Assembly: GCF_000410515.1 (NCBI RefSeq)
Contig: NC_021500.1
Location: forward strand, 2,914,001-2,978,000
DNA length: 64,000 nucleotides
Source of the DNA: Enterobacter sp. R4-368
Lineage (GTDB): Bacteria; Pseudomonadota; Gammaproteobacteria; Enterobacterales; Enterobacteriaceae
Direction of reading: 5' to 3'
A program made the position numbers and the translations under genes. The notes under the pieces were generated by a model. The model was not told the DNA's origin, ran no database searches, and was given only the letters and a program-made list of their open reading frames with translations. This document shows positions 55,860 to 64,000 of the stretch, piece after piece (position 1 is the stretch's first letter; every line of letters begins with the position of its first letter).

Positions 55860-57122
55860 ATGACAAATACAACATTGACCAACGTGGTAGTAGCAAGCCC
55901 GAAAAAGTGGATGCAACTGGCGCTGGGCCTGGTGTGCATGGTTTCTATTTCCAGCCCGCAGTATGTCTGGGCGCTGCTGACGCGACCGTTTATGGAAAAA
56001 CTGCACGTGCCCCTGGCGGAAATCCAGCTCACTTTTTCGCTGCTGATTATTCTGCAAACCTTCTTCTCCCCCTTTCAGGGGCGATTAATTGATAAGTTTG
56101 GCCCGCGGCGGCTGATTGCCATCGGCACGGTGTTGAGCGGCGTAAGCTGGATGCTGACCGCCACCATCAGCAGCCTGACGGAACTCTATCTCTATTACGG
56201 CGTACTGGGCGGCCTTGGCACCGGCATTGTTTATATCGGCGTGGTTGGCCTGATGGTGCGATGGTTCCCGGAAAAACGCGGATTTGCCACAGGGATGGTG
56301 GCGGCGGGCTACGGTATGGGCGCGATCCTGACAACTTTCCCGGTGACACAATCGCTGGCTGCCAAAGGGCTGGAGAATACGCTGTGGCAATTTGGCCTGC
56401 TGATGGCGGTCATCGGGTTTATCGCCAGTCAGGGGCTACGGGCACCGCACAGCATTCGAACAGAAGAAATTACCAGCAACCTGAAGATGAACGATAAAAG
56501 CTCCGCGCCGAAAGAGATGCTGCGAAAACCGCTGTTCTGGTTGATGTTTGCGATGATGACCATGATGTCTACCTCAGGGTTGATGGTGACGTCGCAGATG
56601 GCCATTTTCGCTGAGGATTTCGGCATCACTGCCGTAACGGTAATGGGGATGGCGGCGCTGCCGCTGGCAATGACCATTGACCGTTTTATGAATGGGCTGA
56701 CGCGCCCGGTGTGCGGTTATATTTCTGACCGGATTGGCCGGGAAAACATGATGTTTATCGCTTTTGGCCTGGAAGGCTGCGCAATGGCGCTGTGGCTGCT
56801 CTGCAAAGACGATCCGCTGCTGTTTGTTCTGCTTTCCGGGGTGGTATTTTTCGGCTGGGGCGAGATTTTCTCCCTGTTTCCCGCCACGCTCACCGACACC
56901 TTCGGTACGCAGCATGCCACTGCGAATTACGGCTGGCTCTATATATCTCAGGGGATTGGTTCGATTTTCGGCGGCCCGCTGGCGGCGCTGCTGTATCAGC
57001 AAACCGGTAGCTGGGATTTGGTATTTGGCTGCGCCATTACGCTGGATATTCTCTGTGCTTTGCTGGCATTTTTTGTGCTGAAACCCTGGCGCCACCGCTT
57101 CTTGCAGGGCGTGCGGGCATAA
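55860..57122 (+). CDS. MFS transporter of the oxalate/formate antiporter type
   Basis: 420 residues with twelve membrane spans. The first-loop motif appears as GRLIDKFGPRRL; the N-terminal block SSPQYVWALLTRPFMEKLHV and FPEKRGFATGMVAAGYGMGA are typical of OxlT-like major-facilitator carriers, as is GEIFSLFPATLTDTFG in the second half. Substrates in this group include oxalate, formate and other small carboxylates; none can be chosen. Not present at this place in E. coli K-12. A terminator hairpin follows at once. Confidence 0.87.
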   Translation: MTNTTLTNVVVASPKKWMQLALGLVCMVSISSPQYVWALLTRPFMEKLHVPLAEIQLTFSLLIILQTFFSPFQGRLIDKFGPRRLIAIGTVLSGVSWMLTATISSLTELYLYYGVLGGLGTGIVYIGVVGLMVRWFPEKRGFATGMVAAGYGMGAILTTFPVTQSLAAKGLENTLWQFGLLMAVIGFIASQGLRAPHSIRTEEITSNLKMNDKSSAPKEMLRKPLFWLMFAMMTMMSTSGLMVTSQMAIFAEDFGITAVTVMGMAALPLAMTIDRFMNGLTRPVCGYISDRIGRENMMFIAFGLEGCAMALWLLCKDDPLLFVLLSGVVFFGWGEIFSLFPATLTDTFGTQHATANYGWLYISQGIGSIFGGPLAALLYQQTGSWDLVFGCAITLDILCALLAFFVLKPWRHRFLQGVRA

Positions 57123-57126
57123 ACAA

Positions 57127-57152
57127 AAAAGGCCCCGCATGCGGAGCCTTTT
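57127..57152. terminator. Bidirectional terminator between the MFS carrier and ibpB
   Basis: AAAGGC-C-CCGC pairs with GCGG-A-GCCTTT (one mismatch, two-base loop) and is flanked by A- and T-runs, so it can serve both convergent genes. Confidence 0.7.
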
Positions 57153-57164
57153 CGTTACTGACCG

Positions 57165-57593
57165 TTAGCTGTTTAACGCCGGGCGATTGCTGATGGCAAT
57201 GCGCTGAGGCGCGGCGCTTTCCGGCACGTTACGCAGCAGATCGATATGCAGCAGGCCGTTGGTGAAGGTCGCACCGGAGACCTCCATATAGTCGGCCAGC
57301 GTAAAGCTCAGGCTAAACGGCTGGATCACCAGCCCCTGATGCAGCCATTTCGGCTCGTTGGCCGGTTTTTCCGGCGTACCTTTAACGGTTAAGCGCCCGT
57401 TTTCCAGCTGAATATCCAGCTCTTCCTGGCGGAAACCAGCCAGCGCGAGGGTAATGCGGTAGTGATTGTCGTCGCCCTTCTCAATGTTGTAGGGCGGAAA
57501 CGCCTGTTGCTCACTGGTGCTTTGCAGGGCGTTGGCCAGTTTGTCAAAGCCGATCCATTGACGCAGCAGCGGGGATAAATCGTAGTTACGCAT
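57165..57593 (-). CDS. ibpB: Small heat-shock protein IbpB
   Basis: 142 residues. The start [20 protein letters not shown] and an alpha-crystallin domain ([31 protein letters not shown]) identify IbpB, the partner of IbpA that binds aggregated proteins for refolding by DnaK and ClpB. It lies 110 bases after ibpA, with an AGAAGGAG site. It should share the heat-shock promoter upstream of ibpA. Confidence 0.96.
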   Translation of the reverse strand: MRNYDLSPLLRQWIGFDKLANALQSTSEQQAFPPYNIEKGDDNHYRITLALAGFRQEELDIQLENGRLTVKGTPEKPANEPKWLHQGLVIQPFSLSFTLADYMEVSGATFTNGLLHIDLLRNVPESAAPQRIAISNRPALNS

Positions 57594-57703
57594 TGTGTTT
57601 CTCCTTCTAAGAAGCGAGTGAATACCTGCGAGCGCGTAAGCTCACATATGCTCCCTGTCGGCGAGCATGTCTGGGACGGGCCGCCAGCCGCGACCCTGGA
57701 TAA

Positions 57704-58117
57704 TTAGTTAATTTCGATACGACGCGGTTTTTTCTCTTCCGGGATCACGCGTTCTAAATCGACATACAGCAGGCCGTTGACCAGATTGGCACCCTTCACG
57801 TGGATATTTTCCGCCAGCTGGAATTTACGCTCGAAGTTACGTTCGGCGATGCCCTGATAGAGGTAAGTGCGCTCTTTTTGTTCGTCGGTATGGGCACCTT
57901 TCACCACCAGCAGGTTGTCCTGCGCGGTGATTTCCAGCTCGCTTTCCGCGAAACCGGCCACAGCAATAGCGATGCGATAGTGGTTTTCATCCACTAACTC
58001 AACGTTGTACGGAGGGTAACCACCATTGCTCTGGTTCTGATTGTTTTCCAGCAGGTTAAACAGACGGTCAAAACCAATGGCTGAACGATAAAGCGGGGAA
58101 AGATCGAAGTTACGCAT
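57704..58117 (-). CDS. ibpA: Small heat-shock protein IbpA
   Basis: 137 residues starting [20 protein letters not shown], with the alpha-crystallin domain [20 protein letters not shown] and the [19 protein letters not shown] tail carrying the C-terminal I-x-I-like anchor (RRIEIN). I use ATG 58117; the longer frame reads into the leader. Expression is expected from a sigma-32 promoter and a temperature-sensing leader RNA. Confidence 0.97.
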   Translation of the reverse strand: MRNFDLSPLYRSAIGFDRLFNLLENNQNQSNGGYPPYNVELVDENHYRIAIAVAGFAESELEITAQDNLLVVKGAHTDEQKERTYLYQGIAERNFERKFQLAENIHVKGANLVNGLLYVDLERVIPEEKKPRRIEIN

Positions 58118-58212
58118 AGTTAAAGCTCCTGAAATCAGCGAGATTTTTATGCCTTCCACCATGGACAGGCAACTAACGTAGCCGAACACCCTTCCGGCAT
58201 GTTCCCGGGCTA
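58118..58212 (-). promoter_or_regulatory. ROSE-like RNA thermometer leader of ibpA
   Basis: About 95 bases separate the inferred transcript start from the ibpA codon. The last part, GCTGATTTCAGGAGC, allows the Shine-Dalgarno AGGAG to pair with upstream pyrimidines, as in the known E. coli ibpA ROSE-like element. The fold was not computed. Confidence 0.6.
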
Positions 58213-58219
58213 CATTCCT

Positions 58220-58248
58220 AAAATGTGGTTGAAGGAGAGGTTTTCAAG
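58220..58248 (-). promoter_or_regulatory. Sigma-32 heat-shock promoter of ibpAB
   Basis: On the leftward strand CTTGAAA (58248-58242) and CCACATTTT (58228-58220) are separated by 13 bases, close to the heat-shock consensus CTTGAAA-N11/15-CCCCATNT. Confidence 0.82.
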
Positions 58249-58428
58249 CCCGCAATTCGGACTTTTTTTTGCACTTTCTGGCACAACGCATAGACTGGGG
58301 TAGCAGCACAAAAAGTTAAAGTGCGAATGCCGCCACAGAGCGGAGCTCGAATGCTGTCGCTTTCTCGTTCGGGAGGCTATAACCCCCTGGATAGCATTCA
58401 AACGATAAACAACGATGACAAATCGAAA

Positions 58429-58755
58429 ATGAAAACGATTCTGATAGTTTCTGCATTGCTCAGCGGGATGGTGTTGTCGGGGTGTTCAAGCGTGATGTCG
58501 CATACTGGCGGCAAAGAGGGGACGTACCCCGGCACACGCGCCAGTTCGGCGATGCTGTCTGATGATGACACCGGCATAGGCACGAAATCACTGGTGGTGC
58601 TGGATATGCCCTTTACCGCCATCCTGGATACGCTATTGCTGCCGTGGGATCTTTTCCGCCGCGATAGTTCTCTCAAATCGCGGGTGGAACAAAGCGAGAA
58701 AGCCTCGCTGGCGACCGATTCGGTGATCCCCCCCGCGCCCATGCCGGCACATTAA
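58429..58755 (+). CDS. yidQ: YidQ lipoprotein (DUF1375)
   Basis: 108 residues. A lipoprotein signal ends at LSGC-SSV; the mature part SHTGGKEGTYPGTRASSAML and DMPFTAILDTLLLPWDLFRRD match E. coli YidQ. Function unknown; probably outer-membrane anchored. I choose ATG 58429 because it gives the lipoprotein signal; no strong ribosome-binding site supports it. Divergent from ibpA. Confidence 0.88.
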   Translation: MKTILIVSALLSGMVLSGCSSVMSHTGGKEGTYPGTRASSAMLSDDDTGIGTKSLVVLDMPFTAILDTLLLPWDLFRRDSSLKSRVEQSEKASLATDSVIPPAPMPAH

Positions 58756-58756
58756 A

Positions 58757-59983
58757 TTACCTGCCGGTTTCCGTCATCCATAGCTGGCGGAAACCGTCCA
58801 CCTCTTCCATCCAGGCAATCTGCTTACCATCCGGTGAAAACACGACCGCATCTGCCGACGGCGGATTTGCATGATCGGCGCTCAAAAAGGTGATATCGCC
58901 ATGCTGCGCGTCGCACATCGCAATACGGTTTTCCAGCACAAATCCCAGCGCTTTGCCGGAAGGATGCCAGTTAAAAGCTGACTGAATTCCGTGAGTTGTA
59001 TGCGTTAACTGGCGCGGTTCGCCGCCGTCCGGGCTTATCAGCCACAATTGCACAATGCCATCGTCGTCGCGCATCAGAAACGCGATTGCCGTGGCTTGCG
59101 GATTGCTGCGCACCCAGTGACGCGGCACATTCACTAATCCTGGGTAGCGGCGGTGATGGGTAAACGTCAGGCGTTTTTGCATCACACCTTTTGGCGGCGC
59201 GGGCAGGGTTTGTTCGCTGCCCGCTAATGGCGCATCGCCCGGCGTTTTCCAGCCCTGTTCATTGCCGGGAAGCGCAACAATAAACAACTCCGGCACTTTT
59301 TCACCGCTGTGCGACAAGGTATCGCCGATAAACGCCAGCCGCTGATTGCCCACCCACCCCTCTTCATACGCGCGGTTGATCTCATCGCTACCCGGCTGTG
59401 GCACGGGCGTCGTGCGGCTAACCAAAACACTCCAGTGGCTTCCACCATATTCGCGTGGATGCGTGCAAGGCGGCGTAACCGGGCCAAACGGCACCGCGAC
59501 ACCGACATTGCGTAAATCCAGAGCCGGATCGCGCTCGTGCAATACATGGTCGTTATACGTGAAGCTCACAAACTCACCATTCGGGCTGAACACATGCACA
59601 TGTGTGCCGCCGCGTAATGCACCGGGCGTGTAAGGCGCGGTAATGTCCAGCGCATCAAGGTTACGGACGATACCATTTGCCAACGCCACGCCGCGCCGAT
59701 GGTGAAAATCATACTGCCAGCTGGCGTCCGGGTTTTCCGGACCGTGGATAAAGACATACTCTTGCGCCCGAGGGTTCACCGTCACCACCCCGACATGCGC
59801 ACCGTGTGTTGCGGTATACAGCACCTCAACGTCACCGTTGCGCACATTGACCCGTTCAATGGTTTTACCAGTAAACGATGCGCCAGAGGGCCGAACATCA
59901 AATACCAGCCACTGGCTGTCCGCTGTCCAGGTGTTGATATTGGTAAGTTGATGATTGCGCGGAGCAAAGGTGAGCCGTTTCAT
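58757..59983 (-). CDS. yidR: YidR, oligogalacturonide-lyase/TolB-like beta-propeller protein
   Basis: 408 residues built of repeated propeller strands: WTADSQWLVFDVRP, FSPNGEFVSFTYND, FNWHPSGKALGFVLENRIA and FSPDGKQIAWMEEVDG. This is the DUF3748 protein YidR of E. coli, with no known activity. The ATG at 59983 has AGGGT upstream, so the 80-residue longer frame is rejected. It is convergent with yidQ, one base between stops. Confidence 0.92.
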   Translation of the reverse strand: MKRLTFAPRNHQLTNINTWTADSQWLVFDVRPSGASFTGKTIERVNVRNGDVEVLYTATHGAHVGVVTVNPRAQEYVFIHGPENPDASWQYDFHHRRGVALANGIVRNLDALDITAPYTPGALRGGTHVHVFSPNGEFVSFTYNDHVLHERDPALDLRNVGVAVPFGPVTPPCTHPREYGGSHWSVLVSRTTPVPQPGSDEINRAYEEGWVGNQRLAFIGDTLSHSGEKVPELFIVALPGNEQGWKTPGDAPLAGSEQTLPAPPKGVMQKRLTFTHHRRYPGLVNVPRHWVRSNPQATAIAFLMRDDDGIVQLWLISPDGGEPRQLTHTTHGIQSAFNWHPSGKALGFVLENRIAMCDAQHGDITFLSADHANPPSADAVVFSPDGKQIAWMEEVDGFRQLWMTETGR

Positions 59984-60050
59984 GAAAAGACCCTGAAGCC
60001 ATAATGTCGCTTCAGGGTATAGCAATGGGCGGGATTCGCCTACTCTGTAC

Positions 60051-60066
60051 TTCACGGTCACTTCAC
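60051..60066 (+). promoter_or_regulatory. CreB-binding tag upstream of cbrA
   Basis: TTCAC-GGTCAC-TTCAC matches the cre tag TTCAC-N6-TTCAC exactly, 39 bases before the cbrA start. cbrA (creB-regulated gene A) is a known CreBC target in E. coli. Confidence 0.85.
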
Positions 60067-60104
60067 AGACTCGGTATAGCCTTCCTCCCTTAACACAGGA
60101 GGAA

Positions 60105-61196
60105 ATGATGCAGCATTTTGACGTGGCAATAATCGGGCTGGGGCCAGCGGGGGCAGCGCTGGCGCGGCAGTTAGCCGGGAACCTGAGCGTTATCGCGCTG
60201 GATAAAAAGCAGCAGCAGGGCAATAGCGGCTTTAAAAAACCGTGCGGTGGGCTGCTGGCACCCGATGCGCAGCGGGCGTTTATCCGTGCAGGTATTACGC
60301 TTCCGGTGCAGGTGATGGCCGATCCGCAGATTTTTAGCGTGCGTACGGTCGATGTGCAAAGTGGCCTTACGCGAAACTACCAGCGCAGTTACCTGAATAT
60401 CGATCGCCATGCGTTTGATTTGTGGATGAAATCGTTGATTCCACCCTCGGTCAATGTTTACCACGATGCGCTGTGCCGAAAAATCTGGCGCGAAAACGAT
60501 CTCTGGCATCTGACATTTTGCGCCGAAGGCGCGGAATCCACTGTGACATGCCGTTATCTGGTGGGCGCAGACGGCGCAAACTCAATGGTGCGGCGGGTTA
60601 TTTACCCTGCGCATGACATTCGTAAATATGTCGCGCTGCAACAATGGTTTAAAGACCAGCACCCGCAGCCGTTCTATTCCTGCGTTTTCGATAACGCGAC
60701 CACCGATTGTTATGCATGGAGCATCAGTAAAGAGGGCTACTTTATTTTTGGCGGTGCGTTTGCGTTGAAAAACAGCCGTGAAAATTTTGAGGCGCTGAAA
60801 ACGCGGCTTGAGACGTTCAATTTTCGCTTCGGCGAGGTGGTGAAAAGCGAAAAATGTACCGTTCTGTGCCCGTCGCGCTGGGGCGATTTTGTTTGTGGGG
60901 AAGATAATGCATTTTTGATTGGTGAAGCGGCCGGTTTTATCAGCGCCAGCTCGCTCGAGGGCATCAGTTACGCGCTGGATAGCGCCGAAATACTCAGCGG
61001 CGTGCTTTGCAATGCGCTGGATAATGCGAATAACGTCTATCGCCAAAAAACGCGGGGATTACGCATAAAACTGCTGGGAAAAATCATTAAAAATCGCGTT
61101 CTTACCACACCGTGGTTACGCAAATGGATCATGAAAAGCGGCATTGCGCATATCCCGCTGACCGCAGAAAAACCAACAACAGCGGCAAGGGCGTAG
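60105..61196 (+). CDS. cbrA: CbrA, FAD-dependent oxidoreductase of the geranylgeranyl-reductase type
   Basis: 363 residues. FAD dinucleotide motif [20 protein letters not shown] at the start, [12 protein letters not shown] and the second flavin motif [20 protein letters not shown]. It is the E. coli CbrA protein, whose expression raises colicin E2 tolerance under CreBC control; the chemical substrate is unknown. An AGGAGG site precedes the ATG. A CreB tag lies just upstream. The stop codon forms the loop of a nine-base hairpin (61185-61205). Confidence 0.95.
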   Translation: MMQHFDVAIIGLGPAGAALARQLAGNLSVIALDKKQQQGNSGFKKPCGGLLAPDAQRAFIRAGITLPVQVMADPQIFSVRTVDVQSGLTRNYQRSYLNIDRHAFDLWMKSLIPPSVNVYHDALCRKIWRENDLWHLTFCAEGAESTVTCRYLVGADGANSMVRRVIYPAHDIRKYVALQQWFKDQHPQPFYSCVFDNATTDCYAWSISKEGYFIFGGAFALKNSRENFEALKTRLETFNFRFGEVVKSEKCTVLCPSRWGDFVCGEDNAFLIGEAAGFISASSLEGISYALDSAEILSGVLCNALDNANNVYRQKTRGLRIKLLGKIIKNRVLTTPWLRKWIMKSGIAHIPLTAEKPTTAARA

Positions 61197-61205
61197 CGCC
61201 CTTGC
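61185..61205. terminator. Hairpin at the cbrA stop / yidA end
   Basis: GCAAGGGCG and CGCCCTTGC pair perfectly around the TAG stop codon. Convergent genes meet here. No T-run, so weak as a terminator. Confidence 0.45.
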
Positions 61206-61217
61206 GCATGTTACGGC

Positions 61218-62030
61218 TTAGTTCAGCGCAAATTTCTCGATCGCGTAGGCAACACCGTCTTCCAGGTTCGATTTGGTGACGAAATTCGCCGCCTCTTTCA
61301 CCGCCGGGATGGCGTTATCCATCGCCACGCCCACGCCGGCATATTCAATCATCGCGATGTCATTTTCCTGATCGCCAATCGCCATGATCTCCTCTTGTTT
61401 GATATTCAGCGCATCGGCCAGCGATTTGACGCCGGTGCCTTTGTTGACGCGTTTATCAAGGATTTCAAGGAAATACGGTGCGCTCTTCAGCACGGTATAT
61501 TTCTCTTTCACTTCCTGCGGAATACGGGCAATGGCCTGATCAAGAATGGTTGGCTCATCAATCATCATCACTTTCAGCAACTGGATTGTCGGATCCATTT
61601 TCTCGGCTTCGCAGAACACCAGCGGAATGGTGGCGACGTAAGATTCATGCACGGTGTAGTAGCTGATGTCACGGTTAGCGGTGTAGAGCGTATTGCGATC
61701 CAGCGCGTGAAAGTGGGAACCCACTTCACGGGAGAGTTTTTCCAGATAGCGATAATCATCATAGCTCAGCGCAGTTTGCGCGACGGTGCTGCCATCGCTG
61801 GCATTCTGTACCAGTGCGCCGTTATAGGTAATGCAATAATCGCCTTCCCGTTCCATATGCAGCTCTTTCATGTAGCTGTGTACGCCCGCATATGGCCGGC
61901 CAGTGGTCAGCACCACGTTAATACCGCGTTCGCGCGCAGCGGCGATCGCGTTTTTAACCGCGGGAGAGATGGTGTGGTCCGGCAGCAGCAGCGTGCCGTC
62001 CATATCGATTGCAATAAGTTTGATAGCCAT
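61218..62030 (-). CDS. yidA: Sugar phosphatase YidA (HAD family, Cof type)
   Basis: 270 residues of the HAD superfamily, class IIB. Motif I is IDMDGTLLLPDH with the nucleophile Asp near residue 9, motif II LTTGRPY, motif III Lys in RVNKGTGVKSL, and motif IV GDQENDIAMIEYAG. It is a cytosolic Mg-dependent phosphatase of sugar phosphates such as erythrose 4-phosphate and alpha-glucose 1-phosphate. Directly follows gyrB on the same strand, as in E. coli. Confidence 0.95.
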   Translation of the reverse strand: MAIKLIAIDMDGTLLLPDHTISPAVKNAIAAARERGINVVLTTGRPYAGVHSYMKELHMEREGDYCITYNGALVQNASDGSTVAQTALSYDDYRYLEKLSREVGSHFHALDRNTLYTANRDISYYTVHESYVATIPLVFCEAEKMDPTIQLLKVMMIDEPTILDQAIARIPQEVKEKYTVLKSAPYFLEILDKRVNKGTGVKSLADALNIKQEEIMAIGDQENDIAMIEYAGVGVAMDNAIPAVKEAANFVTKSNLEDGVAYAIEKFALN

Positions 62031-62146
62031 GAGATCCCCAGATGAGATATTTCCAGGCTCATGCTAACGCGATTCCGCTCAAAAAACAGCACGGATAAAA
62101 CGGGAAAAGGGGGATGGAAACGGGGCGGGAAGTGCCTCTTTTAGAT

Positions 62147-62174
62147 TTTCCCCTCTCCGGATGGAGAGGGGAAA
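62147..62174 (-). terminator. Hairpin after gyrB
   Basis: TTTCCCCTCTCC and GGAGAGGGGAAA form a perfect twelve-base stem with a four-base loop eight bases beyond the gyrB stop. Confidence 0.6.
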
Positions 62175-62181
62175 CAGCGGA

Positions 62182-64000
<1,819 letters not shown>

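Overview
The window is chromosomal DNA of a member of the Enterobacteriaceae. Its backbone has the gene content and order of the E. coli K-12 82-83 min region: yicL, nepI, yicN, ilvNB-ivbL, istR/tisB, emrD, yidF-like, yidGH, glvAC-yidP, yidE, ibpBA, yidQ, yidR, cbrA, yidA, gyrB. Protein identity to the E. coli genes looks high but not near-identical, and the extra genes (beta-glucoside PTS, GH5 hydrolase, plant-pathogen-style type III secretion) suggest a plant-associated relative such as Kosakonia, Enterobacter or Phytobacter. That genus guess is inference. No rRNA, tRNA, CRISPR array, insertion sequence or integrase was seen.

Layout. 1-8 kb: end of a nitroreductase gene, a zinc alcohol dehydrogenase, an unidentified gene, and a complete peptide-type ABC importer read leftwards. 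8.1-10 kb: four small unrecognised genes in one leftward operon, resembling an orphan immunity cluster. 10.1-16.3 kb: a LacI-type repressor divergent from a beta-glucoside/cellobiose operon (PTS IIB, IIC, 6-phospho-beta-glucosidase, IIA, outer-membrane porin), with a perfect 18-bp operator palindrome between them. 16.4-23.6 kb: backbone transporters and regulators, the ilvBN operon with its attenuator and leader peptide, and an intact SOS-controlled type I toxin-antitoxin locus. In that locus tisB and the IstR RNA were found by reading the sequence; tisB is only 29 codons long.

23.66-43.4 kb: a type III secretion island of about 20 kb lies exactly between the tisB terminator and the emrD side of the backbone. 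Gene order is that of the Hrp1 (Pseudomonas syringae / Erwinia) family. A leftward operon sctV-D-N-O-Q-R-S-T-U is divergent from a rightward unit made of an ECF sigma factor, a GNAT acetyltransferase, an HrpF-like small protein, secretin SctC and two large effector-like proteins. A second leftward operon holds a pilin-like protein, SctI, SctJ, SctK and SctL, and has a candidate Hrp box upstream. Oddities include a SctU whose autocleavage motif NPTH reads NDAA and a SctI carrying six cysteine/tryptophan/asparagine-rich decapeptide repeats. The two effector candidates share an almost identical 400-residue module fused to different ADP-ribosyltransferase-like ends, one of them also carrying PLDLS / LxLxL short motifs.

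43.5-64 kb: an EamA transporter, emrD, a secreted GH5-type hydrolase, dsdA without dsdC or dsdX, a YidF/anSME-like protein that has lost its radical-SAM cysteines, yidGH, the alpha-glucoside operon glvC-glvA with regulator yidP, yidE, an MFS carrier, the small heat-shock genes ibpA/ibpB with a sigma-32 promoter, yidQ, yidR, cbrA with an exact CreB tag, yidA, and the 3' three quarters of gyrB running off the end.
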